A stretch of 64,000 nt of DNA from Sacculina carcini (GCA_916048095.2 OU696597.1:4135247-4199246); one strand, 5' to 3'; numbered from the stretch's first letter, positions 22,667-34,374 are shown. Translations and numbers: made by a program. Notes: generated by a model from the sequence alone, not told the origin.

Positions 22667-24501
22667 TGCGGAAACACACACATACACACATGATACATAC
22701 ACACATACACATACACACACATACATGCATAATACACACACATACATGTACATACATGCCGTAGTTCTCAACGTCCTCGAGCAATCTGTGCCAATAAGCA
22801 AGCCTATTGTCTCATCGTACACCATGAGTTGTTTAGCTATCGGCTGCAGGTGTGACCATCGATTGGCTCCTGCTGTTACTGTTATTCATGCTACCCTGCC
22901 GTCCGCCCACCGCCCCCTTTCTTTCTCGCCGCCCCCCAGATCTTTCTACCGCGCCCAGGGGGGCATTACCGCCCACTTTGGGAACCACTGAGCTAGACGA
23001 ACAGTTAGACCAGATGGCAGAACAGATGGAACAGGTGACGAAAGAGATGACAAATCTATCTGGCATCACATGTTATTCATATTACGACCATTCACAAATG
23101 ATTTATCATGAAGGATATAAGCTAGAAAGACAGATATACTCAGTTCGATCAGATATCACTATATTTACATAATTGAACTATTTATTATGTTATTTTTTCA
23201 TTTATTCATCCATTTCACCGTCATATGACATTATAATTTGTGAGGTGAATGTTGACGCCCGTCGGCTTCCTCTTGCGATGGCACGGTTAACCCCGTGTTT
23301 CTGTCTCGGTGTGGATGTGCGAACTTATCTGTTCTGATCGGCCATTATTCTATTGTTTTTAGGCGTCACTCAGGATCCTAGAGGCGAGATGAATATCGGT
23401 ATCAACTATCCGTGACGTACGTGAATATTCAGAAAACTAAAGTATTTCACTGTTACTGAGTATCAATATATATCCTACCTGTAATCGTTTGGTTATATCA
23501 ACTACTTATAGTGAACTGTAGAAAATATAAACTAAACTGTAGAAAAAACTATTTCAACAAATAACAAGGAATTATATAGCACTCACACAATGCAAACTCA
23601 AAGATAATTTACGCAGAACGCTTATACAAGGGCGCAATAAACCAACCTGATTTTTATAGATTTGGCCGATGCAAACACAAAAACGAAAACGATTCTGATC
23701 AATCGTATATCACGTCTCGAATGAAAATCTGTCAAAATGTTTGTGTACTTCGCGTTGGTCATGATCACCATGGCAACGTCGAAAGCCCGCGAACATTTTC
23801 CATTTGAACTTCTACATGGGACCCACCGTTTTGCGCTAAACCGTTAAGTGAACGTAAGCTGAATAGGCTCCGCCCACCGGATTAGCCCAGGCGCGCCGAG
23901 AGTGATGGGGCTCCGCTCAGTGCGGCAAGAAATTTGTGAGCCGTCATTGCAGACAATGAGTGCAACGCTTCAATTTCTCTACGCGTTGCTTAGAAGTTAG
24001 TGAATTTCAAGGCGTAAAGTAGCCTAGATTATTCTTGTCGTTTTGAGATGGTCGTTCGAGCCTTTTTCTAAACATGATTTATGAGGCTCTTTGGCGTGTT
24101 TTAGACAGTCTGGAAAATAGAAATATATGTTTATTTATTTAATTGAAGTGTTAATAAAACCTTAGACATTCATTGCTTCACTTCGAATTAGAAATATGCT
24201 GGTTTAGCTCGATTTTATGTACTTTCAAAGATGATTAAGGCTCTTCTAGTGTGCAATTTTCAATATTTTTGAATTATTTATATTTAATTCGATTTTTGTC
24301 TCGCCGACAAAACAATAAGAATTATTATACCTAAGTAACATTTATTATTGCATTATTACTTTTTGAAAGTTATATTTAGGGTGCCGTATGGTCCCAGAGG
24401 CCGGTGCACCCCATAAACACAAATATCGAATCGAAAGTTATATTTATCAAAGCTAATCAGCGCACTGTTCTAGTGTTATTTTTGACCAATGCCTTTTCGT
24501 T

Positions 24502-24587
24502 GCTAGGTTAGGTTAGGCTGGTTAGGTTAGGTTAGGCTGGTTAGTTTAGGTTAGGTTGGGTTGGTTAGGCTAGGTTAGGTTAGTTAC
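24502..24587. repeat. Interstitial TTAGG tract (unit 3)
   Basis: Equivalent tract in unit 3, close in length to that of unit 1. Confidence 0.85.
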
Positions 24588-25046
24588 ACTTTCCGCCGTT
24601 AGAGAGCGCTAGTATCGCAGTGGACGCAGCGCGCCTGTTAGCTCCGCCTCCATTTTGTTTAGCGCAAATAGGGTAGTGCCCTTCTACATACGTACACGCA
24701 CATATCTACATGTTTCTTAACACATAACGTTTCTAACCTAACCTAATTACAATTGCAATATTGGTAAACTACACATATATGCCAAAAAAAGGTTTCTGGA
24801 ACACGCACATACACGACAATGTACTTAATTAAACACACTATTTTGTTACGCACTCTGCACGCCACACACAAACACACACATGTACGTTGAGCTTGAATAT
24901 TATAGATAGATGTGTGTGTGTGTGTGTGTGTGTGTATTTTCTCACACTATTAGTGGTGGAGTTCTGCTGCCCTGCTACCACAGTCAGCAGCAGCAGCTGC
25001 TGTGTCCTCAGAGCCATACCTGCGTTTAATAGCAATAATGTTAATA

Positions 25047-26270
25047 CTACTGCAATAATGTTAATGTTAGTACTTCTGCAATAATGTTGTTAATCTTCTG
25101 CAATGATGTCATTCCCAAAGAGGTGTATCTGGGGTAATTTTGTTTTCCTCCTTGTGCTTGTTCCTTGCCATTATGAATCATAATGGGTTTGGGAACAACT
25201 CTCCTAGTCTCAACCAGTGACTCACTCCCAGAGTCCTCTGTTTCTGTCGAACTGACATGTCTTGTTCGATGGATTGTACGAGTGAATTTTCTAGAATGTC
25301 TTTTCTTTCTGGTTGTTTGTCCCTGTTGGCCACATTTGGGTAGAACAACGTGTTCTTGAGATGTTACTTCGTTTTGCATTGCAACCTTATCATTCAAGTT
25401 TCCTATAATGGAGTCATCATTGAGGATGTCAAACCGGTTTGCTAGTACTGCTGAAAAAGTGTGTGGCGTGGACTTGGATGGTGTCGGCAGCAATGGTCGG
25501 ATAACTTCACGTTGCTTGTTTGAGTCTGCCGAAGTCTGTGTGTTCATGTTTGATAGAGGCTTGCGTTTGACTGAGTGGAAGTACTCTCTGATGTCCTTAT
25601 TTATTTCGGGTAGTGGTCTACGAGCTGCAAGTCCTTCATTGTATAGCTCACAATGGTCACACCTGCAGCCGATAGCTAAACAACTCATGGTGTGCGTGTT
25701 GGTTTATCTTACAACTGACAGCTATATGTCGGTGGGACTAACCGCATTGAAAACAGTAGCTGTTTTCTTGACACTTTTCTGGTGTTGCGTCAGCGTCATT
25801 CATTTCATGTTGTTGTATGTTCCTATGCGTGCCGCTACAACGGGAACATCTTACTTTGTTTGAACACGAATATTCGCTGTGTCCTAATTCCAAACAGTTT
25901 GTACACCTCAATATGGGAGGGTGATACGTGTGAACGGGGAAGCTGATATAGTCGAAATATACTTTTGTGGGCAGTGGACCTCTTACAGATAGTTTGATGC
26001 ACGCGTATTTACTGTTTTGTCCTGGTCGGTTGGGTTCCCATCCAATTTGCACAAGTACTGACCCATTATTCAGCCTGATGTCTCTCTTGACGTCCTGGAT
26101 ATCTCACATTTCCTCAAGGGACCAAATCTACCGTGATTGATATCAGTTTCGTAGGCGTACGAGCGCCTTGCTGTTAAGGTCCATTTGACTATGCGTGGGG
26201 TAGTGACCACAAATTGTTCTCCATTGATGATGGGGGCACATTTTGGATCTTGTAGAGCGGTGTGTTTCAC
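25047..26270 (-). pseudogene. LINE ORF1 relic (unit 3)
   Basis: Third copy with the same breaks, identical to unit 1 at the AIGC position. Confidence 0.75.
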
Positions 26271-26300
26271 CTGTACCTTTTACCTATATTTTTCCAACTA

Positions 26301-26500
26301 NNNNNNNNNNNNNNNNNNNNNNNNNNNNNNNNNNNNNNNNNNNNNNNNNNNNNNNNNNNNNNNNNNNNNNNNNNNNNNNNNNNNNNNNNNNNNNNNNNNN
26401 NNNNNNNNNNNNNNNNNNNNNNNNNNNNNNNNNNNNNNNNNNNNNNNNNNNNNNNNNNNNNNNNNNNNNNNNNNNNNNNNNNNNNNNNNNNNNNNNNNNN
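26301..26500. other. Assembly gap (200 N)
   Basis: Exactly 200 N, the size often used for gaps of unknown length. The array enters it mid-unit on the left, and the 27-bp minisatellite leaves it on the right. Confidence 0.99.
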
Positions 26501-28350
26501 TGATAATATACTAATGTATAGGGCTGTCAAAAAAGTAACCTAAAAATCAGAAAAAGTAACTTTATTTTCGACAAAAAGTAACCTAAAAAAGTAACCTAAA
26601 AATAACCTGAGTTTTAATGGTATTATCACTTTTGTATCGTTTTATCACATGTTTATCACGCCTTTGCTGATTAGTGCGCTATATGAAATACACGGTTTGT
26701 TTGTTGTTTGTTTGTGAACATATAAAGTAACCTAATAACCAATAAAAAGGTAACCTAAAAATAACCTCCTTCAAAAAAGGTCAATTTCTGTTTGCAGTTC
26801 TGAAGTAAGAAAATACACCAGTCCTTCTTTTTTATCATCTTTCCGAGTTGGTACTACTTTTCCACCCTCTCCGATCTGGTACCATTTTTACAACAAACAA
26901 CCAAAAGTGACTTAACATAATTTAGCTAACATCGAAAAAAGGAGCATAACCATCAAAATATAATTTCAAGTGGAAAGCTCATACAAATGCGAAATACACT
27001 AATTGCAAATGTAAATATTTTTAGTAATGGTCGCAATGATGTTCATCATATTTTTCATTGAAGCTTTTCATCAAATAGCACGTACTACAGTTTCTATATT
27101 AGTGTGAGCGTAAACACTGCATGTGTGAATGCCACCCGTCCTCCCATATGTCAAACGTGGGATAATGGCGCTATATCACGCCCTGAAAATCCCGTGCAAA
27201 TTCCTGTTCAAGTAAATACGTACTGTCAAGTGCTGCAGTGCAGTATCTGGTATAGAGAGCTCACACATCGTACTATACCACGCTCCAAGCATCTCACGAC
27301 ACCCTCCGGTTCGTGGACATTTCCTAAAATGGAATTACACTATCCTGCGTACCCAAAAACGTATAAATATCGAGTAGCACGGATATTAAGATGAATATCA
27401 ATTGCTAAATCCTAACAGCAGAAATGTTGACATTTCTTGATCTTCAGACCTAATATTCCATCTCTTTTCTTATTTTATCCTCATATATACCGTTTTTGTG
27501 CCTCTTATCTGCAAAAAGTCACGAAACTTCGTGGTAAACTTACCTAATAACAAGAAAAATAACAAAATGTAACCTGACGATAAAAAAGTAACCTTAAAAG
27601 CAAAAAAGTAACCTAACGATGGAAAAGTAACTTTTGGTAACCTAATAACTTTTTCAATATTCATCGTACACAACTTTTTCATGCAGTTTTAGGTAGCTTA
27701 TGAAAAAGTGACCTTTAGGTGAAAAAGTAACTTTATTAACTTTTGACAGCCCTACTAATGTATAATTAACATGATAATATGATAATGTATAATTAACATG
27801 CTAATATAATATTGTGTAATTAAGATGATAATATAATAATGTATAATTAACACGATAATATAATAATGTTTAATTAACACGATAATATAATAATGTGTAA
27901 TTAACACGATAATATAATAATGTATAATTAACACGATAATATAATAATGTACAATTAACACGATAATATAATAATGTAAAATTAACATGATAATATAATA
28001 ATGTATAATTAACACGATAATATAGTAATGTGTAATTAACACGATAATATAATAATGTATAATTAACACGATAATATAATAATGTATAATTCATATGATA
28101 ATATAATAATGTGTAATTAACACGATAATATAGTAATGTGTAATTAACACGATAATATAATAATGTATAATTAACACGATAATATAATAATGTATAATTA
28201 ATATGATAATATAATAATGTGTAATTAACACGATAATATAATAATGTGTAATTAACACGATAATATAATAATGTACAATCAACATGATAATATAATAATG
28301 TAAAATAAACATGATAATATAATAATGTTTAATTAATATGCTAATATAAT
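26501..28350. repeat. 27-bp minisatellite, left arm
   Basis: Repeats of the type GATAATATAATAATGTATAATTAACAC, present at 26501-26518 and, after a hAT insertion, at 27755-28350 (about 22 copies). Individual units vary at a few positions. Reading frames such as repeated H-Y-Y-I-I are by-products of the repeat. The inverted counterpart is at 34546-34875. Confidence 0.93.
26519..27754. mobile_element. Non-autonomous hAT element with GTAACCTAA arrays
   Basis: The element begins TAGGGCTGTCAAAAAAGTAACC and ends in the complement (…CTTTTGACAGCCCTA). It is flanked by the perfect 8-bp duplication CTAATGTA at 26511-26518 and 27755-27762. Size is 1236 bp. Both ends carry many AAAAGTAACCTAA-like subterminal repeats. 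The inner frame at 27104-27394 shows no transposase motif, so the element would need a transposase from elsewhere. Confidence 0.92.
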
Positions 28351-28424
28351 AATGTTATATTTATTCAACTTTCTCACTCAACACAGGATGTTACAACAGC
28401 TCAGTTAATTTCTTACTTAATTTT
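27755..28424. repeat. Foldback-like left arm, outer part
   Basis: Minisatellite plus a unique stretch (28351-28424, with CTTTCTCACTCAACACAGGA). It is repeated in inverted orientation at 34490-34880. The arm continues at 33035-33146 after a retrotransposon insertion. Confidence 0.9.
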
Positions 28425-28734
28425 TGTAATAAACGCACAGACGCTCAACTCGCACAGCACCGTATCTCCTCCAACAGTCAAACCACCAACACGACTCCTC
28501 GCTCACACCGTGACACACACACACACACGCACACACACAAAGCCTCACCCGCCGCAGCAACCAATCAGCAGCGAGCCGGTCACTCGCCGCCGCCGCGGGC
28601 ATGAACAATTCCCGGCGTGTCAGTCATACTAGTACATACATACATACATACAAACATAGTACACAACACGAGCACAAACGCGAATCACACACACATACAC
28701 ACACACACTAACACTCCATGCACATAACACTACA
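28425..28734 (-). repeat. 3' LTR of the Gypsy-like element
   Basis: 310 bp, TG...CA ends (minus sense TGTAGTGTTATGTG... to ...GCGTTTATTACA). It contains two CA-rich runs and a CpG-rich centre. The region just inside it has no clear polypurine tract. Confidence 0.93.
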
Positions 28735-28747
28735 TGCACACCTGGCT

Positions 28748-31700
28748 TCAAGAGCCAACTAAACGTATAAATCTACAAGATGCGGTAAAGTGGAAACGCT
28801 GCACAGACAAACATGCGGTAAAGTGGAAACGCCATTGTATGACGAATGACAATAACAATGACGAATGCGTATCGACTGAACACGCACTCACACATGCATA
28901 CTCACACGCACTCACACAATAGCATGAACAATAGCAATATTGAAATAGGTGACGCGGCGCAGGATTGGCCCGTAATAAACGCACAGCAGAGCGACTAGGC
29001 AAGTCATTCGGTTGTTCACTCATCTGCACCGGTTCAACAACTCTTTCAGGCTGAACTGCAGCAGGCGGAACTGTCACGAGAGCCGGACGACGTTCTTCTT
29101 CCTGCTGCTGCTGCTGCTGCACACCAGGCGGCACACTGACAGCCACGCGTCGATTGCACGGCCTCAGACTTCTCACGTGACGAGGCACTCCGTCGACTTC
29201 GACTCTGAGCTGAGAGGTCACACCAGTCACAGTGCCGATGTGTGACCTGGTGTGACAACTTGCACCTCGCTGCCGAACCCACACAACATCTCCAAGTTTG
29301 AACTTGCAGCGCACAGAAGCGTTGTTAACTTGAGCGTTGCCAGAATGTGGCGGCGTCGGGATTGGCCGCGACCGCACGCGATATTTATATATCTGCATGG
29401 CAGGCGCGGAACAGTCTGTGCGGCTGTCCTTTGGAGTCATGTTGTACCAATGTACAGCTTCCGATACAGAACAGTTCGACCTAGCAGCGATTGTTTTGAT
29501 GGTGCGATGGCTGCGCTCAGCGATGGCATTTCCAGTGGGCTCATATGCGCACCGAAAAATCAAATTGACACCCCATTTTTCGAGCATGCTTCTGAAAGCA
29601 GCGCTGCGAAACACAGTTGCGTTATCGGCCAGAACTTCCGCTGGTGGACCGCGCTCATAAAAAATGTTCTCCAAGTGCAAGATGACATTCACACTGTCTT
29701 GCTGTCTCAGGTGACGCCACAGTGAGAATCGCGACGGGCCACAGTCGATCACAGTGAGGTAATGGTGAAGCCCTGCGTGCGTCACGTCGATGGCCAGACG
29801 ATGCCAGTTGCGCTTTACGTGCAACTTGCCTGCTGGCCACCGCACAGGAGCAGGATCAACTGACTGGCATGCATCACAATTTCTCACCACTATTTGGGCC
29901 ATCCTTCTGCTCACACACGGGTCTTTCTTCTTCGAGAAATACAGTGTTCGCCTCACACCAGGGTGGCCAGAGGCCTCATGCACGGCTCGCACGACAGCGA
30001 GAGGATCATGCGGTGAAGTACACGGTGCTGTCGCTGCTGCTGCCACTGACACGGCTGCATTAGGTTGCTTTCTAAGCCAGGCGGTGGGCACACGAGTCAG
30101 CTGGTCCGCCAGATTGCAACTTGAGCTGACGAATGCGACGTTAACGTCCAACTGGTACTCTGCCACCAGAGACGTGAGAACAGACAACCTCCTGCGAATA
30201 AGCATTTCACTGGCGGCTTTTGTTTGAAGCCTCGATTGCCCACTCAATGCGTTGCTTATCCAGTGGAAGACTGTGCGGGAATCAGTAACTAGACGGAATT
30301 TTTTCAGCTTCCAAATAAGCGCCAGGTTTACACCTTTGACAGCAGCATCGAGTTCCGCCATATTAATATGAGCCGCATCCTCAGTGCGCAACCAGCATCC
30401 GTCTTCAATCACTGACCCGCCGATCTCCAATACCGCACCCATGGCCAATGAACTAGCATCGGTCCAAACAGTGGCGTCTCCATCAACCACATCCCAGCGT
30501 CCAGTTGCAGGATCAGCATCTTTCACACGGGCTAATATTTCCTCCAGCATTTTGCGGACTTCTCCACCATCACGCAGCTTGTCATCCCAGCTTGCAGTTG
30601 CAGCATTTGCTCGACGCTTGATGTATGCTGCCGCCACACGCAGCCAGCCACACACTGGCATGTGCCCTGTCAGTTTGCCACAAACTGAAAACACGTTCCG
30701 CCGTGTGAGAACATCCGGTATGTCACCAACACAGTTGTCACGGCGCCAACGCAGATGACGACCATGGCTGTCCACTCTGACACCAAGGACACGAGCGCCG
30801 TCTCGCAGTCGCTCGGGAGCTTTGCACACGAGGCCGTATTTTTCCAGGTGTGCAACCACCTTGTCCACACCAACGACATTCGCGTTCACAAGCACATCGT
30901 CGATGTAGGAAGACGTACCCTGAAACACGGTCGGGTCCTGTTTCAACACAGTCTCCAGTACGGCTTGCATCACCAATGGGGCGACATTGAGACCGAATCC
31001 GAGTCTAGTGAGACAAAAACGGCGGCCCTCGAAATTGACGGTTTGAAAAGGCCACAAGTCAGAGCTCACGGCGATTTGCAAGTAAGCCTTCCTCAAATCG
31101 ATCAACACCGCACTGCCTCCAACACGTCTCCACAGGCGAATTTTGTCGGCACAAACGTCACTGTTGGCAGTGAATGGATTTATGAAGTCATTGAGCTGAA
31201 GTCAAGGACTGGCCTGGTTTTTTGCTTATTATTTTGAACGACAGCCATTAGGGGAATTAACGCTTTCGCAGGTCCGTGCTCTCGTTCATCATATCGCTGC
31301 AGCCAGCCACGCTTGATCCAGTCCAATACTTCTCTACGGTATTCCATTCGAACACTGGGCTTCATGGCGTATTCACGAACTTTGTTTTTTAGAGCACCTG
31401 GTGGCCGTCCGTCCGCCCATTTCCACGCAGCTGTCCACTGTTTCATGTCAGCACTGAATTTTGCTGTAAAGTCTTGTCGTTCAATGACAAGATCGGTCAG
31501 TTTACCCGGCATTCCACCAGAAGCATCAGCCGCTCCAGCCGTGTACTGAGTTCCTGCTGTAGCGTCACAATGCACACCAAGTCTCACATTAACCTCGCCA
31601 CTGATGCACACACCACCGTAGGACGATATACCATTCATACCCAACACAAATTCAAAATTCAACGGTTTGAAGCTGACAACCATGGCTTCAACAAATTTTG

Positions 31701-31962
31701 GTGAATGAGCAGCACTTTGTAAGCATACCATTGTCCTGCCAAGACTCCTATGCTTGGTGCCGTCTACAGTTACAATTGTGCAAACATATGGTTCCCATGA
31801 ACCACAACACGACTGATGAATTATGCACTTGGAGCAGCCTGAGTCGACGAGTACAGATTTCTCACAATCATTTACTCGCATGAGTGTCGTGGGTAACACG
31901 TCATTGGCAAACGAGAAGACGCCGACGCTCACGCGTCTTCTCGCTGTCCGTTTCCCGAACAT
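28748..31962 (-). pseudogene. Pol polyprotein (PR-RT-RH-IN), one frameshift
   Basis: The pol frame opens upstream of 31962. A protease motif VLVDSGCSKCIIHQ comes first, then the RT start (KTRPVLDF). Near 31195 the frame shifts by one base and continues from about 31190 to 28748. RT has LIDLRKAYLQIAV and the catalytic YIDD. RNase H has TDASSLAMGAV, MAELDAAV and TDSRTVFHW. Integrase has an H-x4-H...C-x2-C finger, then D (AIDVTH), D (LADNATVF) and E (NAIAERSHRTIK). A glutamine-rich C-terminus follows. The order with integrase last is that of Gypsy and BEL elements. The frameshift could be a real mutation or a sequencing error. Confidence 0.9.
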
Positions 31963-32705
31963 TTTGCAGCAAAATGTCCTTTAACGCCACATTTAAAGCA
32001 GTAAACATTTATCGGCTTATGACGGCTATTATAACGCGTATTTGACTTGTGGCTTTTCTCACTCAACTGATTGCACGTTTGTGCGCATTTGAATGACTGT
32101 TCTTTGGTGGCATTGACACAGGAACAACTGCCACAATGGCGGTCACTCGTCACTGAGGTGGAACAAGACATACCTGCAATGGCGGCCTCTTCGTCAGCCA
32201 ATATTCCGCGAGCGCTCTCCACCAGCTGAGACACGGTCATTTCTGATATTCGAGCGTTGGCACGGAGTGTTCGACGCACGTAGTCGGGCAGACCGTGGAC
32301 GAAAGCGCTGTTTATCGCTGCTTCCTGCAGTCCACCAGCGAGCTGAGCGAGTCGTTTTATATCCGCAAGATACGCGTCAACCGGTTCTCTAGACTGTGGC
32401 CGACGCGTCACCAGCTGATCATAAGCAGAAAAAGAATCGACCTCGAACGCCTTCACCAACGCTCGCTGAACTTGATCCACATCAAGTTTGCTTTGATCCG
32501 AAAGCTGGTCATACACTCGGTATGCATTTCCTGTGAGTCGAAGTGGGATGACGGCAGCAACAAACGAAACGTTGTACAATCTGCATATCCAATGCAACTT
32601 GCTGAACCATTCAGACACGGAGCAATCATCATTGCCTCTGAACTCCGGAATAAGTTTGATGTCAAACGCCATCGCACCAGGAGCAACACTCTCAGACTTA
32701 GACAT
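31929..32705 (-). CDS. Gag polyprotein of the Gypsy-like element
   Basis: 258 codons from an ATG at 32705 (MSKSESVAPGAMAFDIKLIP). I prefer this start to one inside the LTR, because the first 24 codons of the longer frame lie in LTR sequence. The capsid-like part has WFSKLHWICRLY and a conserved R-P-Q-S-R-E-P-V-D-A-Y-L stretch. One zinc knuckle CFKCGVKGHFAAKC (CX2CX4HX4C) sits near the C-terminus. The protein would form particles and bind the element RNA. The frame ends 13 codons after the overlap with pol begins. Confidence 0.88.
   Translation of the reverse strand: MSKSESVAPGAMAFDIKLIPEFRGNDDCSVSEWFSKLHWICRLYNVSFVAAVIPLRLTGNAYRVYDQLSDQSKLDVDQVQRALVKAFEVDSFSAYDQLVTRRPQSREPVDAYLADIKRLAQLAGGLQEAAINSAFVHGLPDYVRRTLRANARISEMTVSQLVESARGILADEEAAIAGMSCSTSVTSDRHCGSCSCVNATKEQSFKCAQTCNQLSEKSHKSNTRYNSRHKPINVYCFKCGVKGHFAAKCSGNGQREDA
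31950..31956 (-). promoter_or_regulatory. Canonical -1 frameshift heptamer GGGAAAC
   Basis: In gag frame the site reads G GGA AAC, the X-XXY-YYZ form. A -1 slip leads directly into the pol frame (RTARRRVSVG). It lies in the gag-pol overlap, 18-24 bases before the gag stop. I did not evaluate a downstream RNA structure. Confidence 0.75.
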
Positions 32706-32708
32706 TAA

Positions 32709-32720
32709 GCCGAAATAGCT
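32709..32720 (-). promoter_or_regulatory. Putative primer-binding site against the tRNA-Phe 5' end
   Basis: The first 12 bases inside the 5' LTR read AGCTATTTCGGC in element sense. This is the exact complement of the conserved first 12 nucleotides of eukaryotic tRNA-Phe (GCCGAAATAGCT). No TGG-type site matching a tRNA 3' end is present before the gag start. A primer made from a 5' tRNA fragment has a precedent in copia, which uses an internal part of initiator tRNA. The use of such a short 5' fragment is inference. Confidence 0.5.
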
Positions 32721-33034
32721 TGTAATAAACGCACAGACGCTCAACTCGCACAGCACCGTATCTCCTCCAACAGTCAAACCACCAACACGACTCCTCGCTC
32801 ACACCGTGACACACACACACACACACACACGCACACACACAAAGCCTCACCCGCCGCAGCAACCAATCAGCAGCGAGCCGGTCACTCGCCGCCGCCGCGG
32901 GCATGAACAATTCCCGGCGTGTCAGTCATACTAGTACATACATACATACATACAAACATAGTACACAACACGAGCACAAACGCGAATCACACACACACAC
33001 ACACACACTAACACTCCATGCACATAACACTACA
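32721..33034 (-). repeat. 5' LTR of the Gypsy-like element
   Basis: 314 bp, 4 bp longer than the 3' LTR through CA-run expansion. The gag ATG lies only 15 bp inside it. Confidence 0.93.
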
Positions 33035-33146
33035 ATTTTATTATTTTTTATTTCTATTATTGTTATTATTATTATTATTGTTGTTATAAGGTGTCACAAA
33101 TGTATTTTGTATGATATAATATGTAACAGGTGTGTATTTGTGAATG
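33035..33146. repeat. Foldback-like left arm, inner part
   Basis: An ATT-rich run followed by GGTGTCACAAATGTATTTTG and GTAACAGGTGTGTAT. The same sequence is inverted at 34375-34465, where the symmetry ends. Confidence 0.9.
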
Positions 33147-34374
33147 TATGTATATTTATAGTTGTATATGTGAGTATGCACGTATGAGTGTTTGCATTAG
33201 TAAGTGTACACATGCGCGAGTGTGTGAGTGTATGTGTCTGTATGGGTTTCATGGTTTGAACGTGTGTGTGTTGTTGAATGTGTGTGTGTTGTTGAATGTG
33301 TGTAACTAACCGTGCGTGCAAGCAGGCGTATGCAATCAATCAAGACGTACACACATACACATACATACAAACATGCATGCACACACACCCAAATAAACAC
33401 AAAAATGTGAGTAACAAAAAATCATTTATATAATATTTGCCCTTGGAAGCTTTGTCGTGTGTCTGTGCATGTGTCTGTGCATGTGTGTGCCTGTGTGTGT
33501 GTTAGAAACACAATGAAATGTTTACATGGGAAAGCATGATGTTGAATTTGACTGACCGCTTTTTCGCTGGGGTCGAGCTTGTTTCCTGCGGGCACTTGTG
33601 CCTGTCGGTTTGCCGATGTCAGACGTCCGCTCATGTCCCCTAGCAACACTGTCTGCAATTGCGTTCATTGCAACGAAAACACACACTCACACACACACAA
33701 ACACAAACGACAACACAGCAGCACACAAAATACGCACACGCAGGAACGCAACACAACACACAACGCACAAAATGACACTAACAAGAGACGCGAGTTATTG
33801 GGTGCGCGTGAATCAGCACGTGCACTACACTCGACGAGCACCTCGGTTCGTTTGGCCGCGGGCGAGGGACAGCGCACGTGCACACACGCAGACAGACACG
33901 GGCGAGCGCGTGCGAGTGTGTCCAGGGCACCTTTCAGCTACGCCGTGCAAGCAGCCATAGCACAAAGGCGCCGTGTGATTGGCTAGCAGACAGCTACCTA
34001 GCAGGTAAACCCCGCCCACCTCCAGCACACGCGCACACACACAGACACTGGCATGCAGTTGGAAATACAGTCTCGTACACACATAAACACACCGACATGC
34101 ACAAGTCATCAATGCATGTGTGTGTGTGTGTGTATGTGTATGTCTCGATTTGACCTTGTAGTGATAAACATCAGTTTGTGAGTGAATCCGACAAGCTTAA
34201 TGCACCTTATTAGCATCAAATACCTGATTTAACCTTATCAGGTGTAAATATCACATGCAACGTCCAATTAACATAACAATATTTATTTATTTTGAGGAAA
34301 ATTGTCTTGCCTTGCATGGCTATATGATGTCTACTAAAAATATTCAAATAGTTTTGCAAAATATATTATATTAT
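33147..34374. other. Spacer between inverted arms
   Basis: GT/CA-rich runs at 33180-33300, 33340-33400, 33460-33505, 33680-33770 and 34030-34140 surround a CpG-rich stretch (about 33790-34010). A minus-strand frame at 33658-33530 (MQTVLLGDMSGRLTSANRQA and on to QIQHHAFP) ends at a possible donor and might be a first exon. I do not recognise it. Confidence 0.35.

Larger units (their letters stand above)
18899..26286. repeat. Tandem array unit 3
   Basis: Third head-to-tail copy. It shares with unit 2, against unit 1, the substitutions near 20150 and 20895. Private differences include GGGGGCATTACC near 22965 and GCGTCACTC near 23366. The first 14 bases of a fourth unit follow (26287-26300) before the assembly gap. 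Confidence 0.97.
28425..33034 (-). mobile_element. Ty3/Gypsy-like LTR retrotransposon, full length
   Basis: Two LTRs (28425-28734 and 32721-33034) bound a 4.6-kb element oriented on the minus strand, with a 5-bp target duplication ATTTT at 28420-28424 and 33035-33039. The LTRs differ only in CA-run length and one transition within that run, which indicates a recent insertion. The coding order is gag, then protease, RT, RNase H and integrase. There is no envelope gene. A one-base frameshift in RT (about 31195) breaks this copy. An uninterrupted paralogous target is present in the inverted arm at about 34465-34490. Confidence 0.95.

Noticed and set aside
4101..26300. Assembly artefact as the sole reason for the three units
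   Set aside because: Units differ by scattered substitutions and run lengths in a unit-specific pattern, which argues for real copies, although copy number near the gap is uncertain.
27755..28312. Long minus-strand reading frames with repeated H-Y-Y-I-I
   Set aside because: They are translations of the 27-bp minisatellite, whose unit length is a multiple of three, so the frame stays open by chance.
33579..33986. Plus-strand frame of 135 codons in the foldback spacer
   Set aside because: It is mostly Thr/His repeats from CA microsatellites, without a domain.
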